A stretch of 64,000 bases of DNA from Streptomyces avermitilis MA-4680 = NBRC 14893 (GCF_000009765.2 NC_003155.5:1054001-1118000), one strand, 5' to 3'; shown: positions 17,061-25,130, counted from the first letter of the stretch. Program-made: numbers and translations. Notes: a model not told the origin generated them from the sequence alone.

Positions 17061-17225
17061 GCGACCATCACCCGAGCCGATGCGCCGCGTCGTGAGTACC
17101 CGTACTCAAATGCGCCGTCAGAGGACAGGAAGTCCTTCCCTCGCAGGCTGTCCTGCCTGAACGAAGGCCAGGCCGCGGCCGATGCGATCGCGAGGGGGTG
17201 GAAGCTGATCATCGACTGAACAGGT

Positions 17226-17560
17226 GTGCTTGGCCCGGGGCGATGTGCGGTCGGCTCAACCAGGGCCCGGTCGAAACCGGTCGACACCGGTCGGCACCAA
17301 TCGACTGCGGTCGCTGCTGGCGGTCCTGCCGCTGGTCCGGCCGGTTCCCGGACGGACGTCCGGTGCTGGCGGTGGACGTCTCGTCGTGGCTTGGGTCGGA
17401 CGCCCGTGCTCGCGGGAGGGACTGGTGTGCACGTCTACGGCCGGGCGAAGACGGCCTCGCGGTTCATCCCTGACTGGCCGTAGTCTTTCTTCGCCGTGCT
17501 GGAGATGGGCGCCCCTCCTGGACACAGGTCAAGGCCGAATTCGCCTTCTGGAGCGGGAGT
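17226..17560 (+). pseudogene. Remnant of an IS701-type transposase gene
   Basis: Pieces of the N-terminal half of an IS701-like DDE transposase are spread over three frames: GRLNQGPVETGRHR and GRFPDGRPVLAVDVSSWLGSDA in one, RSLLAVLPLVR in a second, HVYGRAKTASRFIPDWP then a stop then SFFAVLEMGAPPG in the third. At least two frameshifts and one stop interrupt it. The rest of the 590-bp gap 17061-17653 shows no gene. This is a decayed insertion sequence. Confidence 0.55.
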
Positions 17561-17611
17561 TGGCCGAGAACCCGGTCAGCAGCGAAAGGCGGGCAGTCGT
17601 CGGTACGCAGA

Positions 17612-17642
17612 ACGCCTGCCCCGCCGGAGGCGGGGCAGGCGT
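17612..17642 (-). terminator. Strong hairpin terminator after the cold-shock gene
   Basis: ACGCCTGCCCCGCC and GGCGGGGCAGGCGT form a perfect 14-bp stem with a 3-base loop, 12 bp past the cold-shock stop codon. There is no U-run, as is common in actinomycetes. Confidence 0.85.
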
Positions 17643-17653
17643 CACGATGCAGC

Positions 17654-17857
17654 TCAGGCGGGGGTGATGTTCTCCGCCTGCGGGCCCTTCTGGCCCTGGG
17701 TGACATCGAAGTTCACCTTCTGGCCTTCCTGAAGCTCACGGAAGCCCGAGCTGGCGATGTTCGAGTAGTGGGCGAAGACGTCCGGGCCTCCACCGTCCTG
17801 CTCGATGAAGCCGAAGCCCTTTTCCGAGTTGAACCACTTGACGGTACCGCTGGCCAT
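17654..17857 (-). CDS. Cold-shock protein, CspA family
   Basis: A 67-residue single OB-fold protein beginning [20 protein letters not shown] with both RNA-binding motifs intact (KGFGFI and VFAHYSN). These proteins melt RNA structure and act as chaperones at low temperature or during growth changes. The start at 17857 is clear: GGAGGG lies 4-9 bases upstream. A strong terminator follows, so the gene is monocistronic. The leader upstream has a conspicuous hairpin (17948-17973). Confidence 0.97.
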   Translation of the reverse strand: MASGTVKWFNSEKGFGFIEQDGGGPDVFAHYSNIASSGFRELQEGQKVNFDVTQGQKGPQAENITPA

Positions 17858-17947
17858 TTGCCCTCCAAGGGACGTGAAAGTCGGTTCCCGCACCGCGCGG
17901 GAACCGGAGGTGATCGCCCTGGTCCTCAGAGGCTTTGAACAGCAAAA

Positions 17948-17973
17948 CGCCCGTGAACTCGCGCTCACGGGCG
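17948..17973 (-). promoter_or_regulatory. Leader hairpin upstream of the cold-shock gene
   Basis: CGCCCGTGA and TCACGGGCG form a perfect 9-bp inverted repeat with an 8-base loop, about 90 bp upstream of the start codon. It could be part of a structured 5' leader, as known for cold-shock mRNAs, or the end of an upstream transcript. Confidence 0.5.
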
Positions 17974-18352
17974 ACCGGTACTTCGGAACCATGACAGCTA
18001 GACCAGACGCTACACCGAGTCTTCGCTGCGCACCACGGGAATTCCAGTCTCGTGTGGTGTAAAGATCACCGCTGTGGAGCCCGCACAGCTACGTCCGGGC
18101 CGCAGGGCCGCTACGTCCGGGCCACAAGGCCGCCCATGGGTGAGTTCGCAGTCCCGCGCCGCGCACCGGCTACCGCCTGTCGGCCGCACCCCGCTGGCCT
18201 CGCGGTGCCGAGACGGCAGTCCTGCGCCGCCAACCCATCCGCGCCCGCATCCCTTACCCGCGACCAGCCGGCAGCCCACGCCGAATTTCCATGTTCTTCC
18301 ACCTCTCCTGTCTTCCAGGCAGGGGGAGAGGCAGACGCCCTTGTGTTACCGG

Positions 18353-18724
18353 TCAGGCGGCAACCGGGGCCGGGACAGGCAGTGCCCGCCGTACGTGGGA
18401 GCACAGCCCGTCCTCCCCCTTCGTCGGAAGGCGCATCCGCCGCTTGAAATCACGTGTGGTTGGCAGACCCAGGGCGCTGCGCCAGGCCATACCGGGATGC
18501 CGGAACCGTAGGTGAGCCAGGGCCCGGGCGCCCAGTCCAGTGTCATGGAAGCGCTCCTCGATGACCACGCCGGTGACCACGGCCTCCGCACACGCCGTAC
18601 AGATGCGGTAGTCGACCCGCCCGACGACTTTGCGGACGTGGACAAGGAGCAGGTACTCCTCACCACCGCCGGTATCCCCCGGGGTGCGGGAGGACAGGAA
18701 CTCGACATCGCGGTAGGCGATCAT
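18353..18724 (-). CDS. Conserved hypothetical protein, possibly GNAT-related
   Basis: A 123-residue protein with the recurrent Streptomyces pattern SRTPGDTGGGEEYLLLV, DYRICTACAEAVVTG, DTGLGARALAHLRFRHPG and RDFKRRMRLP. The DTGLGARAL segment resembles the acetyl-CoA pyrophosphate loop of GNAT acetyltransferases, but the protein is short. The start at 18724 (MIAYRDVEFLSS) is preferred; the frame stays open upstream to 18874 without family-like sequence. Function unknown. Confidence 0.65.
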   Translation of the reverse strand: MIAYRDVEFLSSRTPGDTGGGEEYLLLVHVRKVVGRVDYRICTACAEAVVTGVVIEERFHDTGLGARALAHLRFRHPGMAWRSALGLPTTRDFKRRMRLPTKGEDGLCSHVRRALPVPAPVAA

Positions 18725-18874
18725 CCGAAGGCGTAGTCGGCCGGTGATCCGAGCCTTCCGCCGGTGCCTGCCACTCCCCAGGCCGACGACTGGTGTCTCG
18801 CCCGCGGGGGCCGGGTTGAACGCATTGCTCGTGGGACGCGCATGGAGTGCTGGCATGAATGCCCGTGTGCCCAA

Positions 18875-19231
18875 AAGCTGCCCTTCTAGCCCTTCACGGC
18901 CCAGATCGACAAAGAGCCGACGGCCGGCCGGTTCCAGGACCGCTCAAGGGAGGCAACGGATGCACTGAGATGCACTGACTGCACCCCGGTGGTGGCTGAT
19001 CACGAGCCGGGCGGACTTCTTGTCGAAGTCCTTGGCCCTGGCGACCTTGAGGTCAGCCATGCTGTCCCATCGGCGGCGAGGCCAAGGGCGACGGCCTGCC
19101 CCAGACTCCGGCCTTACGCAGGTCTGATGATCGTTGCGGTGACGCCCCCAGCCCGGGAGGACCGGGAGGCGAGGCCGGGGGCCCGGGGGCGGTCCTCCTG
19201 CCGCCGGTGCACCTCGACATCCTCGGGGTCC
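18875..19231. other. Region without a recognisable gene
   Basis: Many overlapping open frames on both strands, as expected for very GC-rich DNA, but none with a ribosome site or family-like sequence. Confidence 0.4.
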
Positions 19232-19745
19232 TCAGCCGTCTGTCCAGCGCCGGACATCGCCGTCGGCGGCGCCACGGCCGACGCTGCGCATTCGGCGTCC
19301 GGCGTCGGGCGTCCGGCCGCAGGCAATCGACGTCCACTGAAGTGGGCGCCCGCCCCGCCACTCCACCCCACTGGGATCGTCGAGCAGCTCGCCGGGGTCG
19401 GGCGGGCCGGCGGCGGCCTCGAGGAACACCACCAGGTCGTGGGCGGAGCGAGCCAGGCCCAGCATCTCGTCCCGGCCGCCTCTGTGCGCTGATCTCGGCG
19501 CGGCAAACTGATCTTGGCGCGGCGGGACGGGCCGCGGTCAGCGGCTTCGGGTTGCTCCCCGCCGCCGTTGCGCAGACGAGGAAGAAGGCGGCGGGAAGGC
19601 CTCCCCCTCCTCTTCGTCTTCCAGTGGCGACAGATCGACGGTGTAGAGCGGCTGGAGGAACAGATCGCGGTACTGCGGTACAGCTGGCGAGCCTGCTGCA
19701 CCGTGCAGGGGACGCGCGGGATCGCGGTGGGAAGAGGCAGCAGGC
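19232..19745 (-). pseudogene. Frameshifted conserved hypothetical gene
   Basis: Coding-like blocks appear in different minus-strand frames in order: PQYRDLFLQPLYTVDLSPLE then EDEEEGEAF (about 19690-19590), a middle part ending AEISAQRRPGRD, and DEMLGLARSAHDLVVFLEAA then GPPDPGELLDDPSGVEWRGG (about 19470-19370). Their order and spacing fit one acidic protein of about 150 residues broken by at least two frameshifts. I do not recognise the family. The rest of the gap up to 20200 shows no gene. Confidence 0.45.
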
Positions 19746-20213
19746 ATGCACAACCATCCGGAGTCGAGGGCCGCGCGAATCCAAGGGGAGCCATCGACCC
19801 GTGACTACCGGTATCTGTTTGCTCCGCGCGCGGTAGCCCTATTAGACCCTATTGGCGGTCGGCAGGACGTCAGCGGGCGGTGTGAGTGGCTGGGGGAGTT
19901 GCAACATCGCGTGGCGCGCCGCCGCCCGCGAAGGGCGGCGAGGCTGCCCAGCCCGGCCATCGCGAGGCCGCCAGGACGGATCGGCCGAGCACCGGGTGCA
20001 CGCCGACGGCCAGTGTGGCGGCTGCGCGAATTGCGTTGAGACACAGGCGCCCTGGGGTGCTCTCGATGTGCCACGCCCCCCCGTGACCGCCCGCTTCGCC
20101 TACAGGCCGGTCAGAATCGTCATCCCCACCGTCTTGACCTGTCACGCCGTCCGTCCCCACCCCCAACGGACGTTCCACCGTGGTGACATGACGGGCCACA
20201 GCTCACGCTTTCT

Positions 20214-20229
20214 TCTACATTGATGTAGA
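20214..20229. promoter_or_regulatory. Palindrome TCTACATTGATGTAGA in the terD promoter region
   Basis: A perfect 7-bp inverted repeat (TCTACAT and ATGTAGA around TG), followed by a T-rich run, lies 67 bp upstream of the TerD start codon in an otherwise GC-rich region. It is a likely repressor or activator site. Confidence 0.55.
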
Positions 20230-20295
20230 TTTTTCTTTCGGTCCACCCCGCTCGGGCGCGTATGCCCGGTCGACGGCAACACGGAGGAGAGCAGC

Positions 20296-20871
20296 GTGGG
20301 AGTTTCCCTGTCCAAAGGCGGCAATGTCTCGCTCAGCAAGGAGGCGCCGGGCCTGACCGCGGTCCTCGTCGGCCTGGGCTGGGACGTGCGGACCACCACG
20401 GGCACCGACTACGACCTCGACGCGTCCGCGCTGCTGGTCGACACCTCCGGCAAGGTCCTCTCCGACCAGCACTTCATCTTCTACAACAACCTGAAGAGCC
20501 CGGACGGCTCGGTGGAGCACACCGGCGACAACCTCACCGGTGAGGGCGAGGGCGACGACGAGTCCGTCAAGGTGAACCTCGCCGCCGTGCCCGCCGAGGT
20601 CGACAAGATCGTCTTCCCGGTCTCGATTCACGACGCCGAGAGCCGCGGTCAGAGTTTCGGCCAGGTCCGCAACGCCTTCATCCGCGTCGTCAACCAGGCG
20701 GGCGGTCAGGAGATCGCGCGGTACGACCTGTCCGAGGACGCCTCGACCGAAACCGCGATGGTCTTCGGGGAGCTGTACCGGAACGGCGCCGATTGGAAGT
20801 TCCGCGCCGTCGGCCAGGGCTACGCGTCGGGCCTGTCCGGCATCGCCTCCGACTTCGGCGTCAACGTCTGA
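20296..20871 (+). CDS. TerD-family calcium-binding stress protein
   Basis: A 191-residue TerD-domain protein beginning [20 protein letters not shown]. It has the acidic calcium-binding segments typical of the family ([14 protein letters not shown] and [15 protein letters not shown]) and the conserved [20 protein letters not shown] block. Streptomyces carry many TerD copies linked to tellurite and oxidative stress tolerance and to development. GTG at 20296 follows an excellent GGAGGAGA site. It appears as a single gene here without the other ter genes. Confidence 0.96.
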   Translation: MGVSLSKGGNVSLSKEAPGLTAVLVGLGWDVRTTTGTDYDLDASALLVDTSGKVLSDQHFIFYNNLKSPDGSVEHTGDNLTGEGEGDDESVKVNLAAVPAEVDKIVFPVSIHDAESRGQSFGQVRNAFIRVVNQAGGQEIARYDLSEDASTETAMVFGELYRNGADWKFRAVGQGYASGLSGIASDFGVNV

Positions 20872-21046
20872 CGGCACCAACAAGCCCTCAGCGCCCACGC
20901 ATTGATCCCCATGCTCCGCCCGCGCATTGATCCCCATCGCCAGATCGACACGATCTGGAGCTGAGCGCGGGCGCGGGGCATCCTCCGCGCGCATCCCGCG
21001 GTTGGGTGACGACAGGGCCTCCCGGCGCTGTCGTCACACCGATGCC

Positions 21047-21406
21047 CTACAGGCGGGGAGTCGCCTCCAAACGGCCGTCCTTCCGACCTGCGACCGCGCA
21101 CAGGGCGACGCCGAGGACCGTGTTGCCCTGTGTTCCATAGCCCGGGAACGAGATGATGTCACCCGGGGAAGCGACACGGCAGGGGACGTTGGCTCCGTCG
21201 CGATAGACGACAGTCACGTCATACGCACTCGAGCAGTCGTTGGTGACAAACGTGTAGCGCCAGTCCGAGTTGATGTGCACGCAAGCGGGCGGGCTGTCCC
21301 AGCCTTCCTCTGCCTCGCGGGATGCCGCCTGCGCCGCCACGCCGGACGACACGGCGAGCAAGCCTGCCGTCAGCCCCGTGATGGTTGAACGAATGAACCG
21401 CCTCAT
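21047..21406 (-). CDS. Secreted alpha-amylase inhibitor, tendamistat family
   Basis: A 119-residue precursor: a signal peptide (RRFIRSTITGLTAGLLAVSS ending AAQAAS) and a domain with the tendamistat signature. Four cysteines (42, 58, 76, 103) follow the family pattern, and the inhibitory Trp-Arg-Tyr triplet (49-51) lies seven residues after the first cysteine, just as in tendamistat. Such proteins plug the active site of animal-type alpha-amylases. The C-terminal tail (AVAGRKDGRLEATPRL) is longer than in tendamistat. ATG at 21406 has an AAGGGAAA site. Fragments of a pullulanase and an amylase-like gene lie just upstream, so this is a former starch-related locus. Confidence 0.88.
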   Translation of the reverse strand: MRRFIRSTITGLTAGLLAVSSGVAAQAASREAEEGWDSPPACVHINSDWRYTFVTNDCSSAYDVTVVYRDGANVPCRVASPGDIISFPGYGTQGNTVLGVALCAVAGRKDGRLEATPRL

Positions 21407-21478
21407 GGCGCTGTTTCCCTTCACTTCGTGAACAGGAGTGCCATCAGCGTACGAGGGGCCGAGCGGCTCTGAAATATT

Positions 21479-21496
21479 TTGCGACAACTTTCGCAA
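21479..21496. promoter_or_regulatory. Operator-like palindrome TTGCGACAACTTTCGCAA
   Basis: A perfect inverted repeat (TTGCGA-N6-TCGCAA) lies 73 bp upstream of the amylase inhibitor start, beside an AT-rich patch (TGAAATATTTT). The CGCAA half-sites resemble LacI-family operators, which control amylase genes in Streptomyces; this is an analogy, not proof. Confidence 0.5.
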
Positions 21497-21828
21497 GAAC
21501 CGGAGGACCGCGCATCCACGTCCCGGTGAGCGGGTGGTGTCCGAACCCCCAGCTGAGGGCGTCATGTTCAGGCGCTGGGTCTGAACGGCGCCTCGGCCGG
21601 GCGCAGGCGACGGGGAGAACTGTCCCCGTCCCCTGGTGACGCGGCAGGACTGAATCCTGTCACCGGCTCCAAGAACATCAACTGGTGAAGCCCGCGCGGA
21701 TCGACCTGAAGCGATCGGCCACGCCTTCCCTTCGGCCGCCGTCCTACGACCGTCCCCGCGCCGGTCGCTCGGCACGGGGACGGTCGGCACGCGGACGGTC
21801 GGCACGCGGACGGTCGGCATAGGCGCGT

Positions 21829-22025
21829 TCAGCGCTTGAACACCGCCACCGTGCGGCCCGGCACCTCGAAGGTTCCCGCGCTCTTCGTGTAGGTGGCGGT
21901 CTTGACCACGCGGTCCGCGCCGGAGGCCTCGGGTGCAGTCGGTATCCGGCTCCGGCCAGTTCCGTCACCTGCTGCGACTGCCGGTTCGGAGTGGCGTTGA
22001 AGACGACGACCAGAGTTTGCCGCAC
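21829..22025 (-). pseudogene. C-terminal fragment of a secreted pullulanase, frameshifted
   Basis: About 65 codons remain. One frame reads QTLVVVFNATPNRQSQQVTE then LAGAGYRLHP; after a shift near 21935 the other frame reads SGADRVVKTATYTKSAGTFE then VPGRTVAVFKR and a stop. This matches the C-terminal beta-sandwich end of Streptomyces pullulanase-type alpha-1,6-glucosidases, where the final domain ends in a GRTVAVF motif. Everything upstream is gone. Confidence 0.65.
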
Positions 22026-22042
22026 GGAAGGGCACTACACCG

Positions 22043-22219
22043 GAGACCATCCTGCTGTGGTGGCTCCAGCGTCATCCGGCCGGCATCGCTCCGGTCGTCG
22101 GCACCACCCGACCGGAGCGCATCCGCGCCTGCCGGGACGCCGTACACCGCGCTGTCGATCTCACTCATGAGGAGTGGTACGACCTGTGGGTGGCCGCTCA
22201 CGGTGCCCCACTGCCCTGA
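22043..22219 (+). pseudogene. C-terminal fragment of an aldo/keto reductase
   Basis: A 58-codon open stretch with no start reads ETILLWWLQRHPAGIAPVVG then TTRPERIRACRDA and EEWYDLWVAAHGAPLP, then stops. This is the C-terminal end of a YdhF-type aldo/keto reductase (the WLLRHPAGIxPVIGTT NADPH-contact block). It starts within about 20 bp of the pullulanase fragment on the other strand, so two gene tails abut at a deletion or recombination joint. Confidence 0.75.
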
Positions 22220-22237
22220 GCCCGGACACCGGGCAAT

Positions 22238-22272
22238 GGGCAGCAGGCAGCGGGCAGCGGGCAGCGGGCAGC
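22238..22272. repeat. Five 7-bp tandem repeats (GGGCAGC)
   Basis: GGGCAGC repeats five times (one unit AGGCAGC) directly after the aldo/keto reductase fragment. This is a simple-sequence expansion without a visible gene. Confidence 0.85.
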
Positions 22273-22341
22273 GGCGACGCATCCGCGTGCCCGCTCACCC
22301 CTTTCACGCGCCTGACATGTACAGGTAATCTCCATAAGCCT

Positions 22342-22383
22342 GCAAGATATTGCTGCAAATTTCAGACAGGCGATGCGTTGCAG
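22342..22383. promoter_or_regulatory. GCAA/TTGC repeat cluster upstream of the amylase remnant
   Basis: GCAAGATATTGC (22342-22353), TTGCTGCAA (22350-22358) and TTGCAG (22378-22383) form nested inverted and direct repeats 45-85 bp before the remnant start. Streptomyces amylase promoters contain GCAAG-type operators for LacI-family repressors (MalR/Reg1), so this may be the preserved promoter of a lost amylase gene. Confidence 0.45.
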
Positions 22384-22426
22384 GCGTGGGTGCATCACTT
22401 TCCCCACAGCGACCCTGGAGACGCGC

Positions 22427-22700
22427 ATGAGACGCCATCGACCACTCGCCCGCCCCCGCGCGGCGGGAGCTCTGGCGGCAGGCCTCCTCGCCCTGTCGGC
22501 CACGACGACCCCCTCCCCCGCCTCGGCGGCCGCCGCCGAGCCTGCGGCCGCCGAGGCGAACACGGCGACCGTCTTCTACTACACGAAGACCAAGAACTGG
22601 CCCGCCACGTACCTGCATTACGCCCCGGACGGCGGCTCGTGGACGGCCGCGCCCGGCGCCCGGATGGAAGCCGCCTGCACGGACTGGGTGAAGGGAACAG
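22427..22700 (+). pseudogene. N-terminal fragment of a secreted starch-active enzyme (signal peptide plus CBM25/26-like module)
   Basis: The frame starts with a good signal peptide (RPRAAGALAAGLLALSATTT, then SPASAAAAEP) and continues NTATVFYYTKTKNWPATYLH then YAPDGGSWTAAPGARMEAAC and TDWVKGT, which is the start of a CBM25/26-type starch-binding module as seen in Streptomyces amylases. Similarity stops near 22700; the frame then runs on as antisense to the sigma-factor gene. The ATG at 22427 has a CTGGAG site. The catalytic domain is missing. Confidence 0.6.
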
Positions 22701-22813
22701 GCCCGGACACACGCCCCGGTCAGCGCTGCTCGAAGTGGCCGGGGCGCGCGTCCCGGTGCGTCAGGCTGCCCAGTTGTGCATGCGGAGGGACTCGGGATCG
22801 GTTCGGCAGGCAC

Positions 22814-22859
22814 GGGGTGTCGGTATCCTTCCTCCAGGCCCTGAGGGCACCGACACCCC
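22814..22859 (-). terminator. Hairpin downstream of the ECF sigma gene
   Basis: GGGGTGTCGGT (22814-22824) and ACCGACACCCC (22849-22859) are perfect 11-bp arms around a 24-base loop, six bases past the sigma-factor stop codon. Confidence 0.7.
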
Positions 22860-22864
22860 TCCGC

Positions 22865-23500
22865 TCAGGCGGCCAGAGCAGCCGACGCGTCGGCCTCGGT
22901 CAGCAGACCGATGAGGGTCGCCCGGGCGCGGGCGACCCGGGAGCGGACCGTCCCGATGGGACAGCCGCTGACCTCGGCCGCCTCCGCGTAGGGAAGCCCC
23001 ATCAGCTGGGTGAGGACGAATGCCTCGCGGCGTTCGTCGGGCAGCACGGCCAGCAGATCGAGGAGCGCGATGCCGTCGTCGAGGCCAGGCAGGTCGCACG
23101 GCTGGGCCAGCTCCACCGCCAACTGCCAATCGGGGATATCGCTCAGCCGCGGCCGGGCAGCGGCATGCCGAAAACTGTCGACCACGGCACGGCGCGCGAT
23201 GGACATCAGCCACGCACGGGCCGAGGAACGTCCCTCGAACCGGTGCAGGCTGCCGAGCGCCCGCAGGAATGTGTCCTGGGCCAGGTCGTCGGCGGCCTGC
23301 GGGTCCGCACTGAGATGGGCGACGTAGCGCACGACATCGCGGTGCAGGGCGCGTACGAAACGCTCGACCGCCTCCGGGTCACCGCCGCGGGCGGCCAGCG
23401 CCCATGCGGTGATGGACTCGTCAGCCGACGCCGGTCGGTCGTATGCGGCGCGCGAGGTGGGCAGGGCAGAAGTGATCACCAGGTGTCCTTCTCGGGTCAT
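22865..23500 (-). CDS. ECF-type RNA polymerase sigma factor
   Basis: A 211-residue sigma-70 region 2 plus region 4 protein. Region 2 includes AADDLAQDTFLRALGSLHRF, and region 4 includes the HTH LTQLMGLPYAEAAEVSGCPI then GTVRSRVARARATL. No anti-sigma factor of the ZAS type is next to it. The likely partner is the Met/His-rich membrane protein encoded just upstream on the same strand. ATG at 23500 is used; the frame continues upstream to 23572 over a direct repeat. Metal (copper) stress is a plausible signal from the neighbour; this is inference. Confidence 0.9.
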   Translation of the reverse strand: MTREGHLVITSALPTSRAAYDRPASADESITAWALAARGGDPEAVERFVRALHRDVVRYVAHLSADPQAADDLAQDTFLRALGSLHRFEGRSSARAWLMSIARRAVVDSFRHAAARPRLSDIPDWQLAVELAQPCDLPGLDDGIALLDLLAVLPDERREAFVLTQLMGLPYAEAAEVSGCPIGTVRSRVARARATLIGLLTEADASAALAA

Positions 23501-23545
23501 CCGTGATCCGGACCGGCACGAGGGCGCGGTGGTCCGGGGTGGGGG

Positions 23546-23601
23546 ACGGCCGTACGGGAGGTACGGCCGCACGAGTGGGGTACGGCCGTACGGGAGGTAC
23601 G
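23546..23601. repeat. 36-bp tandem duplication between membrane protein and sigma gene
   Basis: ACGGCCGTACGGGAGGTACG occurs at 23546-23565 and again at 23582-23601. It contains the inverted elements CGGCCG and GTAC. It lies 45-100 bp before the sigma-factor start and could carry a duplicated promoter or operator. Confidence 0.8.
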
Positions 23602-23653
23602 ACCGATGCCCGAAGCACCCACAGAACGGAGGTGCCTCGGGGAACCGGCTGTC

Positions 23654-24340
23654 TCAGATGACAGCGGTCCCCACGGGCGGGCCCCGAGAAGTGATCGCGT
23701 GCACGAGAAGGAGTCGCCGCGGCGTCCGGTCCGAGGAGCCTCGGCGTACGCGGATACGCGGACGGTGCGCCGGCGTCGGCAGGGCGAGCAGCAGCCGCAG
23801 CGGTGCCGCCAGGCGGCCGGCCAGGGCTCGCAGGATGCGGAAGGCGGCACGCTCGCCGTACGCCAGCCACAGCCCGCACAGCAGCGCGGCCGCCGAGTGA
23901 GCGGCGAGCATGCCGAACGAGGAGCCGCCGCCCATGTCGTGGCCCAGGTGAGCCAAGTGGCCCGCGCCCATGTTCCCCATGTCCATGGAGTCCATGTGCA
24001 CGGAGTCCATGTGCACGGAACTCATGTCGGACCCCATGGAGCCCTTCGGCATGCTGTCCGCGCCAACCGAGCCCGCAGAGTGGGCAGCTGACTGAGCGAC
24101 AGAGAACGCCGAGTGGAGCGCCCCCTGGGCGACAACCACCACGGACACGATCAGCGCAAGCCCCCGCTCACGACCGGCCAGGCACCAGCCCGTGCCACCC
24201 GTCACCAGGGCCGCGACCGTCATCGCCCACCAGGGCACTGCGGTACCGGACATCATCACGTGCCCCAGGGCGGCGAGCAGCACACAGACGGCCGCGAACA
24301 ACGCGGCCCGTACCGTGCGACAACACCACCCAGCAGTCAT
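23654..24340 (-). CDS. Membrane protein with Met/His-rich loop, partner of the ECF sigma factor
   Basis: A 228-residue protein with hydrophobic segments at about 10-30, 37-52, 58-78 and 135-155. Between the third and fourth lies a loop with repeated Met-Asp/His motifs (SSVHMDSVHMDSMDMGNMG, then HLAHLGHDMGG). Such Met/His loops bind copper or other soft metals in many periplasmic and membrane proteins. The C-terminal tail is Arg-rich and probably cytoplasmic. It sits 153 bp upstream of the ECF sigma gene in the same direction, so it may be co-transcribed and may sense metal or anchor the sigma factor. No known family name is certain. Confidence 0.75.
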   Translation of the reverse strand: MTAGWCCRTVRAALFAAVCVLLAALGHVMMSGTAVPWWAMTVAALVTGGTGWCLAGRERGLALIVSVVVVAQGALHSAFSVAQSAAHSAGSVGADSMPKGSMGSDMSSVHMDSVHMDSMDMGNMGAGHLAHLGHDMGGGSSFGMLAAHSAAALLCGLWLAYGERAAFRILRALAGRLAAPLRLLLALPTPAHRPRIRVRRGSSDRTPRRLLLVHAITSRGPPVGTAVI

Positions 24341-24491
24341 GACGGCCTCATCTTTGCATCCGAGGTTCGGTCGTCACGGGTGGGTACGGAAATCAGCCGG
24401 GTGTCCCGTCAATCGCGGACCCGTGATCAAGAACACGGACATGTGCGGGAACCCGTCAGCTCTCCGCTCCTGCCCCGCGTGTCCGGTACTC

Positions 24492-24588
24492 GCTCCGGGT
24501 TCGCGCGGCAGGTCGGTGGCCAGGGCCAGGCGCCATTCCCGCGGGTAGGCCATCGGCGGCTGTCCGGCCCGAGCGGTGAAGCGCCGGG
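24492..24588 (-). pseudogene. Fragment of an AraC-family regulator
   Basis: About 32 codons read RRFTARAGQPPMAYPREWRL then ALATDLPREPGAS, matching the junction of the two HTH motifs in cupin-type AraC regulators (RRFTxxxGQPPMAYLxxWRLALA). No flanking domain remains in frame. It is a small decayed remnant in the 330-bp gap 24341-24668, which otherwise shows no gene. Confidence 0.5.
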
Positions 24589-24668
24589 CCGGGTTCGCCC
24601 GGGACGCGCCCGTCTTCGTACGGTCACCGGATCGCTCCCGATACGGGCTTCACGTTCGACGGGATCCC

Positions 24669-25067
24669 TCAGCGGTCCTGCCTCCGCACGGCGTCGGGGG
24701 TGACGGGCGTGAAGAAGTTGATCAGATTCCCGTCCGGGTCCCGGAAGAGGAGGGATCGGTTGCCCCACGGCATGGTCGTCGGCGTCTGGACGAACTCGCA
24801 GCCGAGGGGCGTCAGACGCTGGTATTCCGCGTCGACGTCGGCGACGCGGAATTCGGTGATCAGCGAGCGATTGGATGCCGGGCGGGCGGAACCAGAGCCG
24901 AACAGCGCCACGGTGCGGCTGCTCGCGACCGCCAGCGTGCACGACGGCGTCACGATTTCGGCGAAGTCGGGGGTCGACCACGTCGCCGAAACGGCGGTGA
25001 CCTGTTCGTAGAACTCGACAAGACGAGCGACGTCGTCGGTGATCACGCGGATCGAAACGAAGTTCAT
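24669..25067 (-). CDS. VOC-family (glyoxalase/bleomycin-resistance-like) protein
   Basis: A 132-residue vicinal-oxygen-chelate protein with the paired beta-alpha-beta-beta-beta layout: MNFVSIRVITDDVARLVEFY at the start and RSLLFRDPDGNLINFFTPV at the end (the conserved DPDGN block). Members are metal-dependent isomerases, dioxygenases or drug-binding proteins. The divergent WYL regulator 107 bp away, with a strong palindrome between them, suggests this is its target. The substrate is unknown. Confidence 0.9.
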   Translation of the reverse strand: MNFVSIRVITDDVARLVEFYEQVTAVSATWSTPDFAEIVTPSCTLAVASSRTVALFGSGSARPASNRSLITEFRVADVDAEYQRLTPLGCEFVQTPTTMPWGNRSLLFRDPDGNLINFFTPVTPDAVRRQDR

Positions 25068-25130
25068 GAGTGGCTTCCTGCCTGGGGTGGTTCGGTTCCG
25101 AATGGAGGGACTCCGCGTACGCTAGGGGCA

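Noticed and set aside
17048..17287. 79-codon minus-strand frame upstream of the small membrane protein
   Set aside because: No ribosome site, no family-like sequence, and it overlaps the transposase remnant region.
19870..20199. 109-codon minus-strand frame before terD
   Set aside because: Composition is that of non-coding GC-rich DNA and no motif or start site supports it.
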